A stretch of 64,000 bases of DNA from Mesonia maritima (GCF_042433895.1 NZ_JBHLUA010000027.1:180686-244685), one strand, 5' to 3'. Counted from the first letter of the stretch, positions 1 to 9,056 are shown. Made by a program: numbers and translations. Notes: a model not told the origin generated them from the letters alone.

Positions 1-165
1 GGGTTATTCTTACTCGATCTAATTTGCACATTCACAGGAACCATTAGAGCCGGTGAAGGAAAAGAATATCGTTATCCATTAAGTATAAAATTTATTTCAT
101 CACCACATCAATCATCATCATCAAAAAACGAACAGTTTAACCCTAACAAAAATCAGGTTATATGA
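1..165 (+). CDS. DUF4870-type small membrane protein, C-terminal part
   Basis: The frame open from base 1 runs to a TGA at 163-165 and gives the last 54 residues of a protein whose start lies outside the window. The motif GEGKEYRYPLSIKFI near the end resembles the closing helix of DUF4870 (Tic20-like) small membrane proteins, which often read 'NGE.YRYPLTIRFI'. It ends in a Ser/Asn-rich tail. Its stop overlaps the ATG of the next gene (ATGA), so it is probably translated with the PadR regulator. The function of the family is unknown. The assignment rests on a short segment. Confidence 0.6.
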   Translation, partial: GLFLLDLICTFTGTIRAGEGKEYRYPLSIKFISSPHQSSSSKNEQFNPNKNQVI

Positions 166-506
166 AAATTGAAAACACCAAAGCGCAAATGCGTAAAGGC
201 GTTTTAGAATATTGCATCTTATCTATTTTAAAAGATAACGATGCTTATGTAGCAGAGATTCTAGAAACGCTTAAAGATGCCAAACTATTGGTGGTCGAAG
301 GTACAATTTACCCTTTGCTCACGCGCTTAAAAAATGCGGGATTACTTAGTTATCGCTGGGAAGAATCTACTAGCGGACCGCCACGTAAATATTACGGACT
401 TACAGAAACCGGACAAACATTTTTAACCGAATTAACCGGAACTTGGAACGAACTTCAAAACGCAGTAGCTGTTGTAACACAATCAAAAAACGGAACTCAT
501 GAATAA
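162..506 (+). CDS. PadR family transcriptional regulator
   Basis: A 114-residue winged-helix protein. The opening MRKGVLEYCILSIL, the segment EGTIYPLLTRLKNAGLL (recognition helix) and the wing around GPPRKYYGLTETG are the classic PadR signature. It is of the short class without the C-terminal dimerisation extension. The gene overlaps the preceding stop by four bases and the following PspC gene by eight, so the three form one operon. PadR followed by PspC and head-GIN genes is a common flavobacterial arrangement, which suggests that the regulator controls its own envelope-related operon. The inducer is unknown. Confidence 0.93.
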   Translation: MKIENTKAQMRKGVLEYCILSILKDNDAYVAEILETLKDAKLLVVEGTIYPLLTRLKNAGLLSYRWEESTSGPPRKYYGLTETGQTFLTELTGTWNELQNAVAVVTQSKNGTHE

Positions 507-2253
507 GACAGTTAATATAAACTTAGCAGGAATATTTTTTCATATAGACGAAGACGCATTTTTAAAACTAAAAAGCTATCTCGATGCAATAAAACATTCA
601 TTTACCGACGCACAAGGTAGAGATGAAATAATTCATGATATCGAAGCTAGAATTGCTGAATTATTTACTGAAAAAATTGAAAACGAACGACAAGTTGTTA
701 CCATTAAAGAAGTTGAAGCCGTTATCGACATAATGGGACAGCCCGAAGATTATAAAGTAGACGACGATATTTTTGAAGACGATTTTACGCAACAAGAACC
801 CACAGCTAAAAATCGACCAAAGAAACTATATCGTGACACCGATCATTCTTACATCGCTGGTGTTTCTTCCGGTTTAGGGCATTTCTTTAAAATAGATGCC
901 ATTTGGGTTCGAATTCTTTTTATTCTCTTTACGATTGCCACTACCGGCGGATTTATTTTCATCTACCTTCTTTTCTGGATTTTTGTTCCCGAAGCCACTA
1001 CTACCGCAGAAAAATTAGAAATGCGTGGAGAACCAATTAATATTAGCAACATAGAGCGAAAAGTTAGAGAAGGTTTTGATAATGTAACCGGAAAAGTAAA
1101 AGATGTAGATTATAAAAAATACGGCGATAAAGTTACCAATGGCGCTGGCGGATTTTTTAAAACACTTGGAAATTTCATCTTAACCTTACTTAAAATTTTC
1201 GTGAAATTTATTGGAATTCTTATTCTCTTATTTGCCGGTTCAGGCTTAATAAGTTTAGTGTTTGGCATTTTAAGCGTAGGAACTTTCGGAATTTTTGAAG
1301 CTTCTTGGATAGATTATGTAGAACTCGCAAATATTGGCGTTCCTTTTTGGCTAGCCTGTTTACTTTTATTTTTTGCAGCCGGAATTCCGTTATTTTTCCT
1401 TTTCATTTTAGGATTAAAAATCTTAGTGAATAATTTACGTTCCATTGGAAATCCGGTAAAATTTGTATTGCTAGGTATTTGGCTAGTTTCAATTTTCGTT
1501 ATTTCGTTCTTAGGAATTCGTCAAGCTTCAGAACGCGCTTTCGATGGACACGAAACCATTTCTAAAGAACTTCCTATTTCAGTAAATGATACGCTTTTTG
1601 TAAAAATGCGCGGAAGCGATTATTTTGGAGAAAGTGAACGACGAAGCAGCGATTTAAAAATTCGGCATACACAAGATGGTGAAAAAATTATTTACTCTAA
1701 TGATATTCGCTTAATTGTAAAATCTACCAGAGAAAGTTTTGCTTCCGTAGAAATTACAAAATCTGCTGAAGGAAAAAGCGATCAAGCGGCTAGAAAATTT
1801 GCTGAAGAAATTGCTTATCACATCAATTTTAATGAAAATACACTTTCGCTAGATGATTTCTTTACCACGCCGGCAGAAAATTCTTTTAGAGATCAGGAAG
1901 TAGAAATTACACTTTTCTTACCGGTGGGAAGCACTCTTTTTGCCAATGAAAATACCTATAGTTATCATAGAAATTACGATTCGTACAACGATATTTTAGA
2001 AAACGGACAAGAAGAACATTATTTAGAAATTCTTCATCAAGGTATAAAATGTAACGATTGTCCAGTTGAAGATGAAAAAGATTTTTTCAATGAAAATAGT
2101 GATACTGAAATCATTCAGAAAAAAGTAGAAGTAATCGATTCAACTACAATTAATACTAATGAAGAAAGTGAAAATGATAGCGATTGGTATCAAAAACCAA
2201 CTCAAGATTCAATACCAAAAAATATTCAAAAAATTCAATCAAAAATCAAATAA
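499..2253 (+). CDS. PspC domain membrane protein
   Basis: 584 residues. A soluble N-terminal part (about 1-100) is followed by a PspC domain at about 108-170 (KKLYRDTDHSYIAGVSSGLGHFF then a transmembrane helix), two or three further hydrophobic segments around 225-350, and a long C-terminal domain facing the other side of the membrane. PspC proteins take part in the membrane-stress (phage-shock) response in proteobacteria; their role in Bacteroidota is not well defined. The gene starts inside the PadR gene (eight-base overlap), with ATG at 499. The C-terminus contains two close Cys residues (KCNDC). Co-transcribed with the head-GIN gene 23 bases downstream. Confidence 0.9.
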   Translation: MNKTVNINLAGIFFHIDEDAFLKLKSYLDAIKHSFTDAQGRDEIIHDIEARIAELFTEKIENERQVVTIKEVEAVIDIMGQPEDYKVDDDIFEDDFTQQEPTAKNRPKKLYRDTDHSYIAGVSSGLGHFFKIDAIWVRILFILFTIATTGGFIFIYLLFWIFVPEATTTAEKLEMRGEPINISNIERKVREGFDNVTGKVKDVDYKKYGDKVTNGAGGFFKTLGNFILTLLKIFVKFIGILILLFAGSGLISLVFGILSVGTFGIFEASWIDYVELANIGVPFWLACLLLFFAAGIPLFFLFILGLKILVNNLRSIGNPVKFVLLGIWLVSIFVISFLGIRQASERAFDGHETISKELPISVNDTLFVKMRGSDYFGESERRSSDLKIRHTQDGEKIIYSNDIRLIVKSTRESFASVEITKSAEGKSDQAARKFAEEIAYHINFNENTLSLDDFFTTPAENSFRDQEVEITLFLPVGSTLFANENTYSYHRNYDSYNDILENGQEEHYLEILHQGIKCNDCPVEDEKDFFNENSDTEIIQKKVEVIDSTTINTNEESENDSDWYQKPTQDSIPKNIQKIQSKIK

Positions 2254-2276
2254 ATAACTTTTAAAATTAATTTATT

Positions 2277-3005
2277 ATGCTAACCACACTTACAAAAATA
2301 ATCGTCACAACCGCATTAAGTTTTTTAGCTTTTTCGTGTAATGTGAGTTTTAATGGAACTGAAGGAAAAGGAGCCGTAACTTCTAAAAATATTCCTATCA
2401 CCGAATCGTTCACAAAAATTTCAGCGGAAAAAGGCTGGGATGTTATTCTAGAAAAAGCATCAACTGCTGAACTGGAAATTCATGCGCACCAAAATCTAAT
2501 CGATATTTTTGAATATAAAGTTGAAGACAACACGCTTATCATTTCAGCAAAAAATAATATCGGTTCGGCAGAGCGCAAAGAAATAATTGTTCATTATACT
2601 GAAAATTTGCAACGAATTAAAGCTTCCAGCGGAACCGAATTAACTTCTAGAGAAATGATAGAGCAAGAAAATATCGAGCTAAAAGCTAGCAGCGGTGCAG
2701 AAGTTTCCTTAGAATTAAAAACAGCATCAGCCGAAATTGAAGCTTCCAGCGGAGCTGAAATAAATTTACAAGGAACGGTAATTAATTGTAAGGCAAACGT
2801 TTCTAGCGGCGCAGAAATTGAAGCCAAAAAACTACGCACGAAAACAGCAAATCTAAAAGCTTCGTCCGGTGGAGATTTAGAAATGAGCGTAGAAAAAGAA
2901 ATTACAGCTTCATCTTCTTCCGGCGGAAGTATAGATTATTACGGAAATCCGGAACAAAAAAATATAAAAGAAAGTACTTCTGGAGGAGATATAAGTCAAA
3001 ATTAA
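2277..3005 (+). CDS. Head-GIN (DUF2807) domain lipoprotein
   Basis: 242 residues with an N-terminal lipoprotein signal (lipobox LAFSC). The mature protein contains at least six repeats of the form (A/V)SSG(A/T/G)E at spacings of about 15-22 residues (for example ASSGTELTS, ASSGAEVSL, ASSGAEINL, ASSGGDLEM), the regular turns of the beta-helical DUF2807 'putative auto-transporter adhesin, head GIN' fold. It lies 23 bases after the PspC gene and is probably its partner in the envelope. The molecular role is unknown. Confidence 0.9.
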   Translation: MLTTLTKIIVTTALSFLAFSCNVSFNGTEGKGAVTSKNIPITESFTKISAEKGWDVILEKASTAELEIHAHQNLIDIFEYKVEDNTLIISAKNNIGSAERKEIIVHYTENLQRIKASSGTELTSREMIEQENIELKASSGAEVSLELKTASAEIEASSGAEINLQGTVINCKANVSSGAEIEAKKLRTKTANLKASSGGDLEMSVEKEITASSSSGGSIDYYGNPEQKNIKESTSGGDISQN

Positions 3006-3175
3006 ACTAACTCTGCTCAAGCCCAGGAGAGATTCGTTAGTAACAAATTTTCAAATTCGAGATAAACCGCTGGTTATTAAACCTTTTAGAGGTGCAATAA
3101 AACAGCAAACAGCTATAGGTTATTTAAAAACTTAACTGTAGTTTTACAGCTTAACAATCTATTAAATTAATTATT

Positions 3176-3430
3176 ATGAAAAATCTAGTAAAGTTTTTTG
3201 CTTTCTTATTTATTGCTGCTATTAGCTTAACTTCTTGTAGAGATGAAGAGAAAAAAGATGACGATACTACTACTGTAGAAGGAGTAGAAATGGAAAACGA
3301 CGCTGAAATTAAAGTAAAAGACGACGGAGAGAAAATAAAAATGGAAGACAGCGAAAAAGAAGTGAAAATTAAAAAAGATGAAGAAGGAAATATCGAAAAG
3401 AAAAAAGTAGATATGAAAGACGAAGAATAG
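3176..3430 (+). CDS. Small highly charged Lys/Glu-rich lipoprotein
   Basis: 84 residues. A lipoprotein signal peptide (FLFIAAISLTSC) is followed by about 60 residues made almost only of Lys, Glu, Asp and a few hydrophobics, with short repeats such as EIKVKDDG and KEVKIKKDEEG. It has no recognised domain. The strong signal peptide, the ATG after an AT-rich leader and the rho-independent terminator directly downstream support a real gene. The mature part is probably disordered or a single charged helix. Function unknown. Confidence 0.72.
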   Translation: MKNLVKFFAFLFIAAISLTSCRDEEKKDDDTTTVEGVEMENDAEIKVKDDGEKIKMEDSEKEVKIKKDEEGNIEKKKVDMKDEE

Positions 3431-3452
3431 TTTTTCATTTTTCCAAATTCTA

Positions 3453-3499
3453 AAAACGATCTAAAGCTTGAATAATTTCTTGTTTTAGATCGTTTTTTA
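3453..3499 (+). terminator. Rho-independent terminator after the charged lipoprotein
   Basis: Inverted repeat AACGATCTAAA ... TTTAGATCGTT around a 17-base loop, followed by a T-run (TTTTTTATTTAT), 22 bases after the stop codon. Confidence 0.85.
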
Positions 3500-3556
3500 T
3501 TTATACAATTTTATAGAAACTTCTTACGTTATTTTATAAACCAAAACTTAAAACCA

Positions 3557-4183
3557 ATGAAAAAATTAAGTCTTATTACCTTCGGTGTAATTGCATTTTT
3601 TGCTGTAGTAGCATTTTCAACTTCAAAAAAAACAACTTCTAATGAACCCTTAAAAATTGTAATCGATGCTGGTCACGGCGGAAAAGATTTGGGAACCACA
3701 GATGAAAGTATTCTGGAAAAAAATATTACGTTAAAACTTCTTCAGAAAATTAAGAAACTTCATAATACTAAAGATTTCGAATTAATTTTCACAAGAGAAA
3801 ACGATGAGTTTATTTCTTTAGAAGAACGGGTGAAAATTGCTAACAAAAACAACGCAGACTTTGTAATCTCACTTCACGTAAACGCGAGCAACAACAAAAA
3901 CGATAATGGAATTGAAGCCTATACAAAAACAAACAATACTGAACAAAAAACAATAAGTTTTGTTTCTTCTCTAGTTACAGAGTTGTCGTTTAATAATTCT
4001 CCTTTACAAAAAACAGAAATGAGGAAAGCGAATTTTAAAATTTTACGTGACAGTAAAGCTCCGGCAGTTTTATTAGAATTAGGTTTTATCTCTAATCCTC
4101 AAAACAAAGCTTATATTACTTCAGAAAAAGGACAGGAAGAAGTAGCAGAAGCAATTTTAAAAAGTCTCAAAAAAATGAAATAA
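3557..4183 (+). CDS. N-acetylmuramoyl-L-alanine amidase (Amidase_3)
   Basis: 208 residues. An N-terminal membrane anchor or uncleaved signal (about 1-22) is followed directly by the zinc amidase domain. The zinc and catalytic motifs are present: DAGHGGKD (first His), EKNI (Glu), SLHVNAS (second His) and LLELGFISN (catalytic Glu). The enzyme cleaves the amide bond between N-acetylmuramic acid and L-alanine in peptidoglycan, acting in the periplasm, usually during daughter-cell separation. It has no AMIN or SPOR targeting domain, so it is a minimal member of the AmiC/CwlM family. It is monocistronic between two terminators. Confidence 0.93.
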   Translation: MKKLSLITFGVIAFFAVVAFSTSKKTTSNEPLKIVIDAGHGGKDLGTTDESILEKNITLKLLQKIKKLHNTKDFELIFTRENDEFISLEERVKIANKNNADFVISLHVNASNNKNDNGIEAYTKTNNTEQKTISFVSSLVTELSFNNSPLQKTEMRKANFKILRDSKAPAVLLELGFISNPQNKAYITSEKGQEEVAEAILKSLKKMK

Positions 4184-4282
4184 AATTCTCTGGGTTTTAG
4201 TAGTGATATTCTTTAATTTTATAGGTTCACTATTATATTTTACTGTCGGAGAGAAACAGAAAGTCAGAAATTCTTAAACATA

Positions 4283-4313
4283 AAAAAGCCAGCGAATTCG
4301 CTGGCTTTTTTTA
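4283..4313. terminator. Bidirectional terminator between convergent genes
   Basis: AAAAAGCCAGCGAA-TTCGCTGGCTTTTTTT, an almost perfect stem with an A-run on one side and a T-run on the other, between the convergent amidase and DUF4168 genes. Confidence 0.92.
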
Positions 4314-4332
4314 TGTTTTATTTGAAAAGAAA

Positions 4333-4842
4333 TTATCCTTGTGTATTTCTTTCCATCATAATTTTCTGTAATTTTTGTTGTAATGCTTGACTATTTTGAA
4401 CAGCCGCTGCAACAGATTGGTAACGCTCCATAGAGAGACCACTGTCAACTACCGCTTTTTCCATATCTTGTTGTAATTCAGGTTGCATTTTTTGGAACTG
4501 AGCAACAAGCTCTTGATGTTTTTTCATTTCTTCAGCTGTAGCATCAGATTCTTGATTTGGATTTGCAGAAGCTTGCTGAATTTCTTGAAAACGCTGAACG
4601 TCCAATCCTTTATCTTGGATCATTTTCATCATTTTCTGTTGTGCTTGTTGATTTGCCATTTGTACACTTTGGTATGCATCGGCAAACATATTAAGTTCTT
4701 TATCAGAAACATCAGCTGCAGAAGTTTCTTCTCTATCCATTTGCGGATTCACTTGCGCAATTAATGATGTTGAAGTCCCAATAAAAAGGAATACTAATAA
4801 TGTTGCGATTTTTCTAGCTTTAATCATAATCGTTTTTTTCAA
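4333..4842 (-). CDS. Exported DUF4168 family protein
   Basis: 169 residues with a signal peptide ending near SLIAQ, then a helical, Gln/Met-rich mature protein with two copies of a helix pair around the motif RFQEI / RYQSV (LDVQRFQEIQQA and LSMERYQSVAAA). This pattern matches DUF4168. The protein is probably periplasmic; function unknown. Two starts are possible (4842, or 4827 at MIKARK); the upstream one is listed. A 156-base AT-rich leader precedes it with no clear promoter box. Confidence 0.82.
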   Translation of the reverse strand: MKKTIMIKARKIATLLVFLFIGTSTSLIAQVNPQMDREETSAADVSDKELNMFADAYQSVQMANQQAQQKMMKMIQDKGLDVQRFQEIQQASANPNQESDATAEEMKKHQELVAQFQKMQPELQQDMEKAVVDSGLSMERYQSVAAAVQNSQALQQKLQKIMMERNTQG

Positions 4843-4998
4843 ATTTTTAGTTAAAAATCAATATTAAGAATTTATATTTATCTAGAAGAATAAATACAAT
4901 TTAAATCAGTTAAATTTCACAGTTAATTAACAAATTAACCGGTAATGTTCACTAATATAACAAATTAGTTTAAAAAATCCCCCCTCTATATTTTTAGA

Positions 4999-5895
4999 TC
5001 AGGAAAGATAATTATTCAAATTTTCAAGCACTTTTTCAGAAAGTCGATTTTGTGTTTCTTTCGACCAACCTGCACTTTTCTCTTGAATGAGAACATTTTT
5101 GTGTTGCTGAATTTCTTCAGAAAGCGAATTTTTTGCATCACCATCAAAAAGAGCGTAATTCCCGTTTTGCTGAATCCAACTGTGAAATGCTTTTTCTTCA
5201 AAAGGCAAACCCAATGAAGTATTTACAAGGATCTTGCCAGAACCAAATTTCTCAAATTCTTCTTGATTCAACAATGTGACATTTTTTGGTAAATGAATCG
5301 AAATTATTTCACAGGTTTCCAATAATTCTGATAATTCAAGATAGTTCACACCTTTCTCTTCCCAAACTTTTTTTCGGGTTTTACTGAAATAATAAACCTG
5401 AACTCCTAAAGCTAGCAAGGCTTCTGACAATAATTTGCCTGTAGTTCCTAAACCAATAATTCCTATTTTTTTTCCGCTTAATTCTACCGGCATTTTTTTC
5501 CATTGGTGAGTTCCAAAACCGTGTAACAAATCAATTAGCGAAGAAATTACAAATTCAATCACACCAGGATCTCCATAATCAAAAATTCCGGTTACTTTTA
5601 TTCCTTTTTCTTGGGCGTGTTTTACAGCAACATTCGCAGATTCGTCATCAAACAAACTGCATGCCATTCCTATATATTTTAAATTTGGTGCTTGATCTAT
5701 AATTTGTGAAGTGATTTCTGTTCGCCAAGAAACCAAAACCGCTTCAGCATCTTTTATTCGGTTAATTATTTCTTCTTCTGAATCTGGATAGTCGTGAAAT
5801 ACCTCAACTTCTTCAGCATAAATATTTAGTTTTTCTAGAGCAGCTGAATTCATTTTAGTTTCATCAACCACCACAATTTTTTTTAATTTCTTCAT
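4999..5895 (-). CDS. D-isomer-specific 2-hydroxyacid dehydrogenase-like protein with degenerate active site
   Basis: 298 residues with the two-domain fold of NAD-dependent 2-hydroxyacid dehydrogenases. The nucleotide-binding motif GIIGLGTTGKLL lies at about 145-156. The family's catalytic Arg (usually in N-x-x-R-G) is replaced: the equivalent stretch reads LVNTSLGLPFEE. The usual C-terminal His (often PH.A/G) is also missing, replaced around IQEKSAGW. NAD binding therefore looks intact, but ordinary 2-ketoacid reduction does not. It stands alone between two terminator-like structures. It could be a pseudo-enzyme or act on an unusual substrate. Confidence 0.8.
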   Translation of the reverse strand: MKKLKKIVVVDETKMNSAALEKLNIYAEEVEVFHDYPDSEEEIINRIKDAEAVLVSWRTEITSQIIDQAPNLKYIGMACSLFDDESANVAVKHAQEKGIKVTGIFDYGDPGVIEFVISSLIDLLHGFGTHQWKKMPVELSGKKIGIIGLGTTGKLLSEALLALGVQVYYFSKTRKKVWEEKGVNYLELSELLETCEIISIHLPKNVTLLNQEEFEKFGSGKILVNTSLGLPFEEKAFHSWIQQNGNYALFDGDAKNSLSEEIQQHKNVLIQEKSAGWSKETQNRLSEKVLENLNNYLS

Positions 5896-5910
5896 AGTTT
5901 AAAAATAAAA

Positions 5911-6032
5911 AAAGCTATCTGAATAGAAATGTTTGTCAATCTGAACTTGATTCAGGTTCTCATAGTCATAATTACTCAATGAGATTCTGAAATAAATTTA
6001 GAATGATGCTTTCCTCTCCTTCAGATAGCTTT
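5911..6032 (-). terminator. Terminator of the acyl-CoA carboxylase operon with an enlarged loop
   Basis: The arms AAAGCTATCTGAA (5911-5923) and TTCAGATAGCTTT (6020-6032) are exact complements. On the minus strand the second arm is followed by a T-run (TTTTTTTATTTTT), as expected for the end of the operon. The loop is about 96 bases, far longer than in ordinary terminators, because it holds a separate inverted repeat (5935-6006). Confidence 0.7.
5935..6006. repeat. Short inverted-repeat element inside a terminator loop
   Basis: GTCAATCTGAACTTGATTCAG-GTTCTCA on the left and TGAGATTCTGAAATAAATTTAGAATGA on the right are imperfect complements, forming a hairpin of about 72 bases. From memory, sequences of the form TCATTCTGAACTTGTTTCAG with the mirrored copy recur between genes in many flavobacterial genomes. 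No second copy is seen in this window, so the repeat status is inferred. Confidence 0.5.
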
Positions 6033-6054
6033 CTGAAATTTTGTAGAAAATGTT

Positions 6055-7596
6055 TTACAGCGGAATATTTCCGTGTTTTCTGTTAGGTCGTAACACTTTT
6101 TTATGTTCTAACATACTAAATCCTTTTAATAATTTTCGGCGCGTATCGCGTGGCATAATTACCTCATCTATAAATCCACGTTTAGCAGCTTCAAAAGGAT
6201 TTGCAAATAATTCAGCATATTCTGCTTCTTTTTCCGCTAATTTTTCAGCCGAATCTTTTGCGGCTTTAATTTCTTTTCTAAAAATAATTTCACTCGCTCC
6301 TTTTGCTCCCATTACTGCGATTTCTGCCGTTGGCCAAGCAAAATTTAAATCGGCGCCAATATGTTTAGAATTCATTACATCATAAGCGCCACCATAAGCT
6401 TTTCGCGTAATTACCGTAACTTTCGGCACGGTGGCTTCACTAAGCGCATATAATAATTTTGCACCGTGTAAAATAATTCCGTTCCATTCTTGATCGGTTC
6501 CCGGTAAAAATCCTGGAACATCCACTAAAACTAACAACGGAATATTGAAGCAATCGCAAAAACGAGTAAATCGTGCCGCTTTTTTAGAAGAATCTACATC
6601 GAGAACACCAGCTAAACTCATCGGTTGGTTAGCGACAATTCCTATGCTTCTTCCGCCTAAACGTGCAAAACCAACAATTATATTATCAGCATAATCTTTA
6701 TGAATTTCAAAAAATGATTCTTCATCGATAATTCCGTTAATCACCTCGTGCATATCATAAGGTTTATTAGAACTATCTGGGATTAATTCGTCTAATTTCG
6801 GACGCAATTCGTCCCCTAATTCATACGGAAGTTTCTCGGGTGTGAATTCGTTACTTTGTGGCATGTAACTTACTAATTTCTTGATATCTTCCAAACAAGC
6901 AATATCATTGATTGCAGTTCTATGCGTAACACCAGATTTGGTAGAATGCGTACTCGCGCCTCCTAATTCTTCTGAAGTAACTTCTTCATTGGTTACGGTT
7001 TTTACTACGTTTGGTCCGGTAACAAACATATAACTGGTATCTTGAACCATTAACGTAAAATCTGTCATCGCTGGAGAATAAACTGCTCCACCGGCACAAG
7101 GACCCATAATCGCGGAAATCTGCGGAATTACGCCTGAAGATTTCACATTTCTATGAAAAATATCTGCATAACCGCCTAACGATTTTACGCCTTCTTGAAT
7201 TCGGGCTCCACCGGAATCGTTTAAACCAATCATAGGCGCGCCTACTTTTACAGCTAAATCCATCACTTTACAGATTTTTTCTGCGTGGGTTTCAGATAAA
7301 GCTCCCCCAAAAACGGTAAAATCTTGCGCGAAAACATAAACCAATCTTCCGTTAATTGTCCCGTATCCTGTTACTACGCCATCGCCATAATATTGCTGAT
7401 CTTCCATTCCAAAATCGGTGGTTCGGTGGGTTACCAAAATCCCGATTTCTTCAAAAGAACCTTCATCTAATAAATAATCTACCCGTTCTCTCGCGGTTAA
7501 TTTTTTCTTTTCGTGCTGTTTTGCAATTCTTTTTTCGCCGCCTCCCAAATGGGCTTGCTTAATTTTTTCGTTTAACTTTTCTATATTTTGACTCAT
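6055..7596 (-). CDS. Acyl-CoA carboxylase carboxyltransferase subunit (propionyl-CoA carboxylase beta type)
   Basis: 513 residues with N- and C-terminal crotonase-fold carboxyltransferase domains. Diagnostic stretches are DSGGARIQEG, MGPCAGGAVYSPAMTDF and VDVPGFLPG, with the C-terminal ITRKAYGGAYDVM. It transfers the carboxyl group from carboxybiotin to acetyl- or propionyl-CoA. It is the last gene of an operon with the biotin carboxylase (14 bases upstream) and the biotin carrier, so the complex is encoded as three separate polypeptides. The dedicated operon and the PccB-type motifs favour propionyl-CoA carboxylase, but substrate cannot be settled from sequence alone. Confidence 0.92.
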   Translation of the reverse strand: MSQNIEKLNEKIKQAHLGGGEKRIAKQHEKKKLTARERVDYLLDEGSFEEIGILVTHRTTDFGMEDQQYYGDGVVTGYGTINGRLVYVFAQDFTVFGGALSETHAEKICKVMDLAVKVGAPMIGLNDSGGARIQEGVKSLGGYADIFHRNVKSSGVIPQISAIMGPCAGGAVYSPAMTDFTLMVQDTSYMFVTGPNVVKTVTNEEVTSEELGGASTHSTKSGVTHRTAINDIACLEDIKKLVSYMPQSNEFTPEKLPYELGDELRPKLDELIPDSSNKPYDMHEVINGIIDEESFFEIHKDYADNIIVGFARLGGRSIGIVANQPMSLAGVLDVDSSKKAARFTRFCDCFNIPLLVLVDVPGFLPGTDQEWNGIILHGAKLLYALSEATVPKVTVITRKAYGGAYDVMNSKHIGADLNFAWPTAEIAVMGAKGASEIIFRKEIKAAKDSAEKLAEKEAEYAELFANPFEAAKRGFIDEVIMPRDTRRKLLKGFSMLEHKKVLRPNRKHGNIPL

Positions 7597-7610
7597 GTTC
7601 TTTTCAGCTT

Positions 7611-9056
7611 TTATTCAGTAATCGGTAAACGCAATGCTTTTTGATCTTTTAAATATTGACGTAAGGCAATAATTGCCGCAAGTTTGGCTTCTTCTTCCGT
7701 TTCGGCATGAAGTTTTTCTGCGGAATAATAGTTTTTCACGAAATGGGTATCGAAATTTCCACTTCGGAAGGCTTCATGTTCACAAACAAATTTTCCGAAA
7801 GGTAAGGTTGTCATTACACCATCTACTTCATAATCGTTAATCGCTTTAATCATGAGTTGAATAGCCTCTTCTCTACTCTTTCCGTAGGTAACGAGTTTTG
7901 CCAACATCGGGTCGTAATAAATCGGGACGTCCATTCCTTCTTCAAAACCATTATCTAAACGAATTCCTTCGCCGCTAGGCATACGATATTTTTCTAATTT
8001 TCCGACACTAGGAAGAAAATCATCTAAGGGATTTTCAGCATAAACTCTTAATTCTAACGCGTGACCAGTAATGGTTAAATCGTCTTGACTAAATGCTAAT
8101 TTTTCACCGCGAGCTACTTTTATTTGCTGTTCTACCAAGTCTATTCCTGTAATTAATTCAGTCACGGGATGTTCTACTTGTAAACGCGTGTTCATTTCTA
8201 AAAAGTAGAAATTTCTATTTTCATCGAATAAAAACTCTACCGTTCCGGCGCCAACATAATCACAAGATTTTGCAACACGGACGGCCGCTTCACCCATTTC
8301 TTTTCTAAGTTTTTCGTCTAAAACTACTGAAGGTGCTTCTTCTACAACTTTCTGGTGACGACGCTGAATGCTACATTCACGTTCAAAAAGATGTAAGACA
8401 TTTCCATGGGTATCGGCTAAAATTTGAATTTCAATATGACGCGGTGAGGCCACGTATTTTTCAATAAAAACTGAACCATCGCCGAAAGCTGATTCTGCTT
8501 CGCTGATGGCTCGTTTCATTTGTTCTTCTAATTTTTTCTCTTCTTCTACTACGCGCATTCCTTTTCCGCCACCGCCAGCAGACGCTTTTATAAGAATTGG
8601 ATAGCCAATATCTTTAGCGATTTCTTTGGCTTTTTTAGTATCGGTAATGGCTTCATCTATTCCGGGAACCATTGGAATGTCATAGGCTTTTACCGCGTCT
8701 TTTGCGGCTAATTTGCTCCCCATAATTTTAATGGCCTTAGAGCCGGGACCAATCCATGTGATATTATTTTTTTCCACAGATTCAGCGAAATCTGCATTTT
8801 CACTTAAAAATCCGTAGCCGGGATGAATACCATCTACATTTAATTCTTTTGCTACTTCTATAATTTTATCGCCTAATAAATAGGATTGATTTGAAGGTGC
8901 TTCTCCTACACAAACCGCTTCATCTGCAAATTTTACGTGCGGTGCGTTTCGATCTGCTGTAGAATAAATTGCTACGGTTTTGATGCCCATTTTCTGAATG
9001 GTTTTCATAACGCGTAATGCAATTTCTCCACGATTGGCAACCAATATTTTTTTCAT
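7611..9056 (-). CDS. Biotin carboxylase subunit of acyl-CoA carboxylase
   Basis: 481 residues, the usual length of an AccC-type biotin carboxylase plus a short C-terminal tail. Visible are the N-terminal MKKILVANRGEIA, the glycine-rich ATP-grasp loop SAGGGGKGMR, the CSIQRRHQK segment and the active-site EMNTRLQVEHPVTE. It carboxylates the biotin on the carrier protein with ATP and bicarbonate. It lies between the carrier gene and the carboxyltransferase gene and is certainly co-transcribed with them. Confidence 0.95.
   Translation of the reverse strand: MKKILVANRGEIALRVMKTIQKMGIKTVAIYSTADRNAPHVKFADEAVCVGEAPSNQSYLLGDKIIEVAKELNVDGIHPGYGFLSENADFAESVEKNNITWIGPGSKAIKIMGSKLAAKDAVKAYDIPMVPGIDEAITDTKKAKEIAKDIGYPILIKASAGGGGKGMRVVEEEKKLEEQMKRAISEAESAFGDGSVFIEKYVASPRHIEIQILADTHGNVLHLFERECSIQRRHQKVVEEAPSVVLDEKLRKEMGEAAVRVAKSCDYVGAGTVEFLFDENRNFYFLEMNTRLQVEHPVTELITGIDLVEQQIKVARGEKLAFSQDDLTITGHALELRVYAENPLDDFLPSVGKLEKYRMPSGEGIRLDNGFEEGMDVPIYYDPMLAKLVTYGKSREEAIQLMIKAINDYEVDGVMTTLPFGKFVCEHEAFRSGNFDTHFVKNYYSAEKLHAETEEEAKLAAIIALRQYLKDQKALRLPITE

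Noticed and set aside
6050..6385. Plus-strand frame opposite the carboxyltransferase
   Set aside because: Antisense shadow; no start signal or homology seen.
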